This document shows, one piece after another, positions 1 to 5,217 of a stretch of 6,364 bases of DNA. The position numbers and the translations under genes are program-made. Under the pieces are notes generated by a model that was not told where the DNA came from, made no database searches, and saw nothing but the letters and a program-made list of their open reading frames with translations. The first letter of the stretch is position 1, and each line of letters starts with the position of its first letter. The stretch is from contig CALHID010000068.1 of NCBI GenBank assembly GCA_938030835.1, positions 1 through 6,364 of the forward strand, written 5' to 3'. This stretch comes from an uncultured Actinomyces sp. (lineage in GTDB: Bacteria; Actinomycetota; Actinomycetes; Actinomycetales; Actinomycetaceae).

Positions 1-92
1 CCCCCACCACTGTGTTTCAGCTTCAGCTCAAGCATTCACGGGCCTACACGCAAGCGTTCACGAGTGCCACGCTCTCCCATTGAGATGATCGC
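1..92. other. Left-edge region downstream of the TatD gene; possible 3' end of a convergent gene
   Basis: No gene can be called with confidence here. On the plus strand, the frame starting at base 3 is open from the window edge to a TGA at 81-83. It would encode about 26 residues ending in ATLSH, with mostly G or C at third codon positions, so it could be the tail of a convergent gene lying off the left edge. On the minus strand, an ATG at 35-33 opens a frame that runs off the window (MLELKLKHSGG). It has no convincing Shine-Dalgarno sequence, and in-frame stops lie just upstream. The other plus-strand frames are also open for part of this stretch, so openness alone proves little. No strong hairpin followed by a T-run was found, so no terminator for the TatD gene is called. 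Confidence 0.2.
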
Positions 93-1004
93 CTACCAGC
101 TTCCGTAGACTCGCTCGGTATTTTCCGTCAGGCGCTGACACGCCAGCTGCTCTGTAATACCCCAGAGTTCAGCCATAAAGCGCACCGTATATGCCATGGC
201 ATAGGAAGCATTGGGGCAGCCCCTCCACGGAACAGGGGTCAAATACGGAGCATCCGTTTCGACCAACACCAGTTCGGGCGGAAGGACCGCAAAGGCATGG
301 CGGAGCTCTTCATTCGCTGGATAGCTGATTGGCCCTGCGAAAGACGCATACCATCCATTCTGAGCCAAGACCTCGGCCATCTGCGCATCGCCAGAAAAAC
401 AATGGAAAACAATGCGTTGATCCGGACGCGCACACTCACGCAGAAGGGCAATGGAGTCCTCATGAGCATCGCGGTCATGAATCTGCAGCGGCAAATCGTG
501 GCGAGCTGCCATTTCGATGTGCGCGCGGAAGGACTCCTTCTGGGCCTCGCGACCGGGATCAGCGGTGCGGAAGTAATCCAAGCCGCTCTCCCCCACGGCA
601 ACTACCAGCGGGTCACTCAGGCGTTCCTCCACTGCGGACAAGGCCTCGTCAAGGGGAATATGGTGCTCACGCACTTGGGGAAGCAAACCATCGGGGGAAG
701 GCTCGGCACAACCGGCGTGCAAGGCGGCCTCGTTCGGGTGGATCGCGAGGGCAACGCGAACTCCCTCATGTGCCCGGGCAAGCTCGAGCATCGGATCAAA
801 ATCTGGCAGCTCACAGGCGCTGGAAATCATCCGAGTCACGCCTACGTGGCGCGCACGCTCTAGCTGCTCCTCAAGGGGCATCTTGACCCCGTCCGCGCGA
901 GGGATTTCTCCTTCGTGGACGGGAAGATGTGTGTGATTGTCAATGACCGGCAGCGCCAAGGGATTGGGAGGATCCGGCCAAGGACGAGGCTTACGCTTAC
1001 CCAT
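93..1004 (-). CDS. tatD: TatD-family metal-dependent hydrolase (putative DNase)
   Basis: This is a 303-residue amidohydrolase-like TIM-barrel protein of the TatD family, whose members are cytoplasmic, metal-dependent 3'-5' exonucleases or DNases. D-aminoacyl-tRNA deacylase activity has been reported for some relatives. The usual metal ligands are visible: the D-x-H-x-H motif at residues 22-26 (His24, His26), Glu139 in GESGLDY, His176 in QIHDRDA, His201 in HCFSG, and Asp251 in ETDAPYLTP. The C-terminus has the typical N-x-x-R-V-Y-G ending. It is somewhat longer than the roughly 260 residues usual for the family, owing to a Pro-rich N-terminus (residues 1-20) and a segment near residues 96-130, both of which I associate with actinobacterial members. 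The ATG start is well supported by AGGAGG four bases upstream. It is the last gene of the co-directional set, 9 bp after the DJ-1 gene. Family assignment is very safe; the exact substrate is not shown by sequence. Confidence 0.95.
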   Translation of the reverse strand: MGKRKPRPWPDPPNPLALPVIDNHTHLPVHEGEIPRADGVKMPLEEQLERARHVGVTRMISSACELPDFDPMLELARAHEGVRVALAIHPNEAALHAGCAEPSPDGLLPQVREHHIPLDEALSAVEERLSDPLVVAVGESGLDYFRTADPGREAQKESFRAHIEMAARHDLPLQIHDRDAHEDSIALLRECARPDQRIVFHCFSGDAQMAEVLAQNGWYASFAGPISYPANEELRHAFAVLPPELVLVETDAPYLTPVPWRGCPNASYAMAYTVRFMAELWGITEQLACQRLTENTERVYGSW

Positions 1005-1008
1005 TGCG

Positions 1009-1014
1009 CCTCCT
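1009..1014 (-). promoter_or_regulatory. Ribosome binding site of the TatD gene, overlapping the upstream stop codon
   Basis: On the minus strand the sequence reads TGAGGAGGCGCAATG. The TGA (1016-1014) ends the DJ-1-family gene, and its final A is the first base of the AGGAGG Shine-Dalgarno sequence. The start codon follows after four bases. This fixes the TatD start and suggests that ribosomes finishing the upstream gene could reinitiate directly (inference). Confidence 0.85.
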
Positions 1015-1598
1015 CAGTGCTCCCACACGACGGACTCGCGCACGCTCTGTGCGGCCTCGTCCCCCAGAAGCTGGCGGACCAGCTCGAAACCAAGTTCTAG
1101 AGCAGTGCCCGCTCCCCGACTGGTCACAATGTTTCCATCAACGACGACCGGCGTAATCTCTACCTGTGCACCGCCATCACGTAGAGTATCCATGAAGCCA
1201 GGATTTGCAGTCGCGTGCTTACCCTGAAGAACTCCCAGTTCAGCCAGAATCGAGGGAGCAGCACAGATCGCGGCAGTCTTTTCCCCAGTCGAGGCGCGAC
1301 GCAACAATTCCTCGCGTACATGCTCATTCGCCTTCAGTCCAAGAGTCCCGTGCATACCACCGGGCAAGAAGACCACGGTGTAGGAAGCCAAATCCACATC
1401 TGCAAGCATGAGGTCGGAAACGAGCTTGATCCCATGCGAGCTGACAACGTGACGCTCGTTTTCAATCGAAATGAGATCCGCGTGGATCCCAGCTCGATAC
1501 AGGGCATCGACGACCGCAAGGGCTTCGACTTCCTCGAATCCGGTCGCAAGCAGGACAGCGACACTATCCGTCGTTGTCAGGGTATTGGGCGTTGGCAT
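1014..1598 (-). CDS. DJ-1/PfpI family protein (YajL/ThiJ-like)
   Basis: This 194-residue protein is a single flavodoxin-like DJ-1 domain of normal family length, expected in the cytoplasm, probably as a dimer. Family landmarks are in order: GFEEVEAL at 20-27, where Glu25 aligns with human DJ-1 Glu18; FLPGGMHG at 77-84; AAICAAPSIL at 109-118, with the nucleophile-elbow Cys112 matching DJ-1 Cys106; and VTSRGAGTALE at 158-168. These place it in the DJ-1/YajL branch rather than the PfpI protease or glutamine amidotransferase branches. The residue facing the active cysteine, His126 in human DJ-1, is Asn132 here; this position varies among bacterial members. Reported activities in the family include glyoxalase or protein/nucleotide deglycase action (debated), oxidative-stress sensing and chaperone activity, and sequence alone cannot choose among them. 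Start: ATG with AGGAGG five bases upstream (four A plus one further base to the codon edge, i.e. 1599-1602 as spacer). It is likely co-translated with the TatD gene. Confidence 0.92.
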   Translation of the reverse strand: MPTPNTLTTTDSVAVLLATGFEEVEALAVVDALYRAGIHADLISIENERHVVSSHGIKLVSDLMLADVDLASYTVVFLPGGMHGTLGLKANEHVREELLRRASTGEKTAAICAAPSILAELGVLQGKHATANPGFMDTLRDGGAQVEITPVVVDGNIVTSRGAGTALELGFELVRQLLGDEAAQSVRESVVWEH

Positions 1599-1687
1599 TT
1601 TTCCTCCTCAGGTGCGCATCTAGATCATCTTCTAGAAGCGCTGCATACCTTCAGGGTAACGCAGGCTTGTGCCCGTCGAACTCGCGG
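1599..1687. other. Intergenic spacer with two adjacent TCTAGA-centred palindromes
   Basis: This 89-bp gap separates the ABC transporter stop from the DJ-1 gene start. It holds ATCTAGAT (1618-1625) and CTTCTAGAAG (1629-1638), two perfect palindromes whose centres lie 12 bp apart, ending about 20 bp before the DJ-1 start. The two TCTAGA cores could also pair with each other as a 6-bp stem with a 6-base loop, but no T-run follows on the minus strand, so this does not look like an intrinsic terminator. A TANNNT-type -10 (TACCCT on the minus strand, near 1653-1658) exists without a good -35 partner. A promoter here is possible but not established. Confidence 0.35.
1603..1608 (-). promoter_or_regulatory. 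Ribosome binding site of the DJ-1-family gene
   Basis: A perfect AGGAGG stands upstream of the ATG at 1598-1596, separated from it by a four-base A-run (TGAGGAGGAAAAATG on the minus strand). This strong site decides the start codon, and no upstream in-frame start is needed. Confidence 0.85.
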
Positions 1688-4600
1688 CTACTCTGAGCGA
1701 AGCGCTTCGACGGGGTCTTGGCGAGAAGCTCGCGAAGCCGGAATCAAACCAGCAACCACGGTCAAACCAACCGAGATCGCCACCAATACCACGGCTGTCA
1801 GCGGGGAAAGCTGAGCAATGTTGCTCACCTGGAAGCCCTGCTCGGCGATCGCATTGACCAGGCCACAGATCCCGTAGGTCACGCCAACGCCGATGATGCC
1901 TGCGATCAGTCCTTCAATGAACGTTTCAGCGTTGAACACCGCAGAAACGTTGCCCTTTGAGGCGCCGATCGATCGAAGAATACCGATTTCTTTCTTACGT
2001 TCAAGAACCGAAATGTAGGTAATGATCGCGATCATGATCGAGGAAACAACCAGCGAAATCGACACGAATGCAATGAGTAGCCACGAGACCACGTTGACAA
2101 TCTTCGTCACCGAACTCATGAGTACGCCCATGACATCGGTGTAGGTAATGACCTGGTCGGTCTTACCCGCACTTTCCTTGTCTGCGTTGTACTTGTCAAG
2201 GACAGCCTTGACGGAATCCTTATCCTTGAAGGACTTCGGGTAGATCGAGATGCTGCTGGGTGACTTCAGGTCGGCCCACCCCAGATCGCGCAGGTTAGTC
2301 TCAAGCGTGGGGACGTTCGTTGAGAACATCGTCGCCATCAACGCGGCAAGGGACTTCTCATCAAGATTCGATGAGAACGCAGACGCCATAGCCTCTGGAT
2401 CGAAGTGGAAGGCGCTGCTCATATTCGTTGCGAATTGGCTCATTGTTGCGCTGATCTGCTGGCCAATCGTGTTAGATAGCTGAGTCATCATCTGAGTCAT
2501 GGCGTTCGCCATGGTCTCTTGAAGAACCTGGCCAATCGCCGCGGAGACTCCGCGCATGAGATTGCCACCAAGCTGGGCGGCGATCTGCGCCGAGATCTGG
2601 TTTGCAAGTTCAGTTGATACCTGAGAGGCGACCGACTCAAGCGCTGGGTCATTCCCAAGTGCTGCCTGCAGGTTTGTCATCAGTTTCTGGCGATCAACAA
2701 CCTGGTCAGAAGAGACGGCAGCGTTGATCTGCTGGATAACCGAGGGCTGCGAGAAGTAGTCGGCAACCAGCGTGGAAAAGTCCGTGGAGCCACCCGCAGC
2801 AATCTGGTTTTGCGCGTAGTCCTGGAAGCCCTGAAGGATTTGGCTTGCCTGCGAGCTCAGGTATGTTCCTGCAGTGTCCTTTACGGCTCCATCTGCCAGC
2901 GTCTTGCGGATAATCGCAGGGAAATCAACGTTTTGCAGTTGCGGAACGCTCTTGCTGAGTTCGCCCAGGTTGAGCTTGGAGGGATCGATCTGCACGGCCG
3001 AACCATCGGCGGGAACAAGTTTCGAAAGATCGATATTCGACAGGTCCATCCCCGACAAATCAAGGTTCGAGAAGTCAAGGCTGGACAGATCCATTCCACT
3101 GAAGTCCAGAGAGGACAGATCCATCTGCATGGCCGGGGGGTCGATAGAGAAGGCTGCGGAGAGCTTGTTTTGATCGACAGTGAAAAGGCTGGACATGTCA
3201 AAGCCACTGGAACGGTCCTTCGAGGAATCCGCAAGTTCCTGGAAAGTCTTTCCAGTGAAAACATCGGTCTTCGGGTTCGCCCGCTGGTCCTTGACGATCT
3301 GACTGTCCTCGGCCTCGCGAATAATCTGGCGGGTCAACTCAGGGGTGTAGGCGAGACCCTGGCGCAGTGCTCCCCCATGCGAAGAATTTGGCTTCACGAT
3401 TGCGCTAATGCTCAGCTCTTGGCCCTGGTCGATCAGTTTCTTCATGAATTCTTTATCGGAAGAGTGATCCGACCAGACCTTGTAGTTTTCGTCCCAGGTG
3501 TACTTAGCGGCGGCGTTGATGCGCTTGTACTTAATCCCCAAAATCTTGTTGTAATCGTACGAGGCCGCGGGAGCGTCGCTCGCGGAAGGTGACGGGGTCG
3601 GGGTGGCTGAGTTCTTCTCACCGATGGTGCCCGAGTAGTACTGACGCATCAATTCATCGAATTCCTTGTGGTCTTTCAGACCGAGGACATACTCCATCAA
3701 GTTCGACATATTGCCGTCTTCATCAATGACAAGAACGACTTCAGACGCGGAAGTTGGCCAGTGGCCGGCAAGAACATCGTAGGAGGAGGTGTAAAGAGAG
3801 GACTCCTTCGGCATTTGGTAGAAGGCGTTGGTAGCCATCATCGAGGACATGGGACTTCCGCGCATGCCCGTTTCCATCCGATTCATTGCCTGATCGGGAC
3901 TGACTTGGATATTGTCCTTCGAGGTATCGGCCTGGAAGATCTGTGGCGTCACATCGTAGTCGTATTCGATAGCGTTGACGAAAGAGTTGACATTCCCACC
4001 GTTTCCATCGAGGAAGGCCTTCAACGAAGCCAAGTCATTCGTCTTCGCATCGCGAATATTGTCTGCAAGAGTCCTCAGCTTGGAGACCCCGACTTTACCG
4101 TCGCTTGGCTTCTCACTGCTAGCAGCTTCGACTTGCGCAGACAGGGCGCTGGACATGTCCATCCCGCTCTTTTGAATGGTCAGCGGGTATGCGCCCAGGG
4201 TTTCTTCTTCTGTCTGGGCGATGTAAGCATTCGTGCCGTTTGCCAGAGCCAAAATCGCGGCGATACCAATGATTCCAATAGACCCCGCGAAAGAGGTCAT
4301 CAGGGTACGGCCCTTCTTCGTCATCAGGTTATTGAAGGACAGTGAAAGCGCGGTCAGGAAGCCCATCGAGGTGCGGCGCACTGGCTTGGCCTCGCGAACT
4401 TCTTCGGTGCCGGGGACGAAGGGACGCGAATCAGCAACAACTTCGCCGTCCGCAAGCTCGACAATGCGGGTTGCGTATTGGTGTGCGAGTTCCGGGTTGT
4501 GGGTCACCATGATGACCAAACGGTCCTGAGCAACATCTCGCAGAAGGTCCATGACCTGGACACTGGTCTTGGAGTCAAGAGCGCCGGTCGGTTCGTCAGC

Positions 4601-5092
4601 CAAGAGAATTTCGGGATCGTTAATCAGCGCTCGGGCGATGGCAACGCGCTGCATCTGTCCGCCAGAAAGCTGCGAGGGCTTCTTCCCGACGTGCTCGGCC
4701 AGCCCAACGCGTTCCAAGGCTTCCATCGCGCGCTTGCGGCGTTCGCCTCGGGAGACACCGGAGAGGGTCAGCGCGAGCTCAACGTTGGACAAGATGGTCT
4801 GGTGCGGGATCAGGTTGTAGGACTGGAAAACAAACCCGATGCGGTTGTTGCGGTAGGCATCCCAATCGCGTGCTTTGTAGTCCTTCGTTGAGATTCCATC
4901 GATAACCAGGTCACCGCTTTGGAATCGGTCCAGGCCGCCAACGACGTTGAGCATTGTCGTTTTACCCGAACCCGACTGGCCCAGAACTGCGACGAATTCG
5001 CTATCTCGGAAGGCGACCGAAACGTCATTGAGCGCGACCTGGCGCAGGTTTGCGGTTTCGTAGATCTTGACGATGTTGCGCAGCTCGAGCAC
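1688..5092 (-). CDS. MacB/FtsX-type ABC transporter, fused ATPase-permease with giant extracytoplasmic domain
   Basis: This 1134-residue protein carries its ATPase and permease on one chain and presumably works as a homodimer. ATPase domain (about 1-225): Walker A GQSGSGKTT at 38-46, Q-loop Gln90, signature LSGGQ at 142-146, Walker B ILLADE at 162-167, ALDS at 171-174, switch His198; all key residues are present. Membrane segments are predicted near 264-284, 1000-1025, 1057-1083 and 1098-1120, giving the four-helix plan of type VII (MacB/LolCDE/FtsEX-like) systems. The FtsX motif ERKKEIGILRSIGAS follows the second segment, and the chain ends in DPVEALRSE. The ectodomain between the first two segments is about 710 residues, against roughly 220 in E. 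coli MacB. It contains a Thr/Pro/Ser linker (497-511), seven tandem pentapeptides (657-691) and a Gln/Ala/Met-rich, probably helical part (about 745-925). The start is GTG with AAGGA six bases upstream; no in-frame start lies between it and the preceding TAA. Known relatives export peptides, macrolides or lipoproteins, or drive cell-wall enzymes mechanically. The substrate here is unknown, and no two-component genes are visible nearby. Confidence 0.93.
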   Translation of the reverse strand: MLELRNIVKIYETANLRQVALNDVSVAFRDSEFVAVLGQSGSGKTTMLNVVGGLDRFQSGDLVIDGISTKDYKARDWDAYRNNRIGFVFQSYNLIPHQTILSNVELALTLSGVSRGERRKRAMEALERVGLAEHVGKKPSQLSGGQMQRVAIARALINDPEILLADEPTGALDSKTSVQVMDLLRDVAQDRLVIMVTHNPELAHQYATRIVELADGEVVADSRPFVPGTEEVREAKPVRRTSMGFLTALSLSFNNLMTKKGRTLMTSFAGSIGIIGIAAILALANGTNAYIAQTEEETLGAYPLTIQKSGMDMSSALSAQVEAASSEKPSDGKVGVSKLRTLADNIRDAKTNDLASLKAFLDGNGGNVNSFVNAIEYDYDVTPQIFQADTSKDNIQVSPDQAMNRMETGMRGSPMSSMMATNAFYQMPKESSLYTSSYDVLAGHWPTSASEVVLVIDEDGNMSNLMEYVLGLKDHKEFDELMRQYYSGTIGEKNSATPTPSPSASDAPAASYDYNKILGIKYKRINAAAKYTWDENYKVWSDHSSDKEFMKKLIDQGQELSISAIVKPNSSHGGALRQGLAYTPELTRQIIREAEDSQIVKDQRANPKTDVFTGKTFQELADSSKDRSSGFDMSSLFTVDQNKLSAAFSIDPPAMQMDLSSLDFSGMDLSSLDFSNLDLSGMDLSNIDLSKLVPADGSAVQIDPSKLNLGELSKSVPQLQNVDFPAIIRKTLADGAVKDTAGTYLSSQASQILQGFQDYAQNQIAAGGSTDFSTLVADYFSQPSVIQQINAAVSSDQVVDRQKLMTNLQAALGNDPALESVASQVSTELANQISAQIAAQLGGNLMRGVSAAIGQVLQETMANAMTQMMTQLSNTIGQQISATMSQFATNMSSAFHFDPEAMASAFSSNLDEKSLAALMATMFSTNVPTLETNLRDLGWADLKSPSSISIYPKSFKDKDSVKAVLDKYNADKESAGKTDQVITYTDVMGVLMSSVTKIVNVVSWLLIAFVSISLVVSSIMIAIITYISVLERKKEIGILRSIGASKGNVSAVFNAETFIEGLIAGIIGVGVTYGICGLVNAIAEQGFQVSNIAQLSPLTAVVLVAISVGLTVVAGLIPASRASRQDPVEALRSE
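2318..2860 (-). other. Gln/Ala/Met-rich, probably helical part of the ABC ectodomain
   Basis: Residues about 745-925 of the ABC protein are rich in Gln, Ala, Ser, Asn and Met, with few Pro or Gly. Hydrophobic residues are spaced as in amphipathic helices (for example ELANQISAQIAAQL, TQMMTQLSNTIGQQ). This suggests long helices or a coiled-coil stalk outside the membrane. The call is from composition and spacing only; no coiled-coil score was computed. Confidence 0.5.
3020..3124 (-). repeat. Seven tandem pentapeptide repeats in the ABC ectodomain
   Basis: Residues 657-691 read as seven uninterrupted five-residue units: MDLSS, LDFSG, MDLSS, LDFSN, LDLSG, MDLSN, IDLSK. Each fits x-D-[LF]-S-x with x hydrophobic at the first place, which resembles the pentapeptide-repeat consensus [STAV][DN][LF][STR][G], except that the first residue is bulkier (Met, Leu, Ile) than usual. 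At DNA level the first two 30-bp blocks share their first 12 bases but differ at 10 of the remaining 18. The nine serines use TCC, TCT, AGT, AGC and TCG. The repeat therefore seems to be kept at protein level and is not a fresh slippage product. Confidence 0.75.
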
Positions 5093-5195
5093 TGGGATTC
5101 CTTCGACCGTTAATTGCTGACCTTTTTAAGGCTAACAAAATCGTTGGTGGGGCGATATCGGGGATTCCCCTGGTTGACGGCCATAAAACCCTGGG
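5093..5195. other. Intergenic spacer upstream of the ABC transporter with palindromes and an AT-rich patch
   Basis: This 103-bp gap lies between the antiporter stop and the ABC transporter GTG. It holds CGATATCG (5153-5160), directly abutting and sharing a G with GGGGATTCCCC (5160-5170), an 11-bp inverted repeat with a one-base centre. An AT-rich patch lies at about 5111-5145, including CCTTTTTAAGG at 5121-5131. A promoter for the ABC gene would be expected in this stretch. TAGCCT on the minus strand fits a loose TANNNT -10, but I found no matching -35 hexamer, so the promoter is not placed. The palindromes could be operator sites (inference). Confidence 0.35.
5099..5103 (-). promoter_or_regulatory. 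Ribosome binding site supporting the GTG start of the ABC transporter
   Basis: AAGGA on the minus strand stands six bases before the GTG at 5092-5090. The reading frame is closed upstream by a TAA, and no ATG, GTG or TTG lies in between, so the GTG is the only reasonable start. It gives the expected N-terminus MLELRNIVKIYET for an ATPase domain of this family. Confidence 0.75.
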
Positions 5196-5217
5196 TCAGT
5201 GGGAATTCGATTGACCC
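5183..5217 (-). terminator. Weak terminator-like hairpin at the end of the antiporter gene
   Basis: On the minus strand GGGTCA (5217-5212) and TGACCC (5198-5193) form a perfect 6-bp stem with a 13-base loop. It is followed by AGGG and a run of four T (5188-5185). The stem includes the antiporter stop codon (5198-5196). The loop is long and the T-run short, so this is at best a weak intrinsic terminator and some read-through into the ABC gene would be expected. Confidence 0.3.

Noticed and set aside
1..35. Minus-strand ATG at 35-33 as the start of a downstream gene (MLELKLKHSGG)
   Set aside because: It has no good Shine-Dalgarno sequence, only eleven codons are visible, and a plus-strand frame in the same place is equally plausible.
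297..886. Two overlapping plus-strand frames of about 185-188 codons opposite the TatD gene
   Set aside because: Both overlap each other and a gene with all metal ligands intact. Neither has a plausible protein character.
1619..1636. TCTAGA/TCTAGA stem as an intrinsic terminator for the ABC gene
   Set aside because: The stem is only six AT-rich pairs and no T-run follows it in the direction of transcription.
1215..1814. Plus-strand frame spanning the DJ-1/ABC junction
   Set aside because: It covers the ends of two convincing minus-strand genes and the spacer between them, and shows no family motif.
3035..3124. DNA-level satellite or CRISPR-like array
   Set aside because: The 30-bp blocks are only partly alike, stay in frame, and encode a five-residue protein period, so they are part of the coding sequence. 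No spacer-repeat structure exists.
2810..3592. Long plus-strand open frame (260 codons) opposite the ABC transporter
   Set aside because: It lies wholly antisense to the well-supported ABC gene, has no recognisable domain, and its periodic residues simply mirror the pentapeptide repeat on the other strand.
3668..4345. Second long plus-strand frame (225 codons) opposite the ABC transporter
   Set aside because: No domain or family pattern is visible, and it falls inside the coding sequence of the opposite strand. It is a codon-bias shadow.
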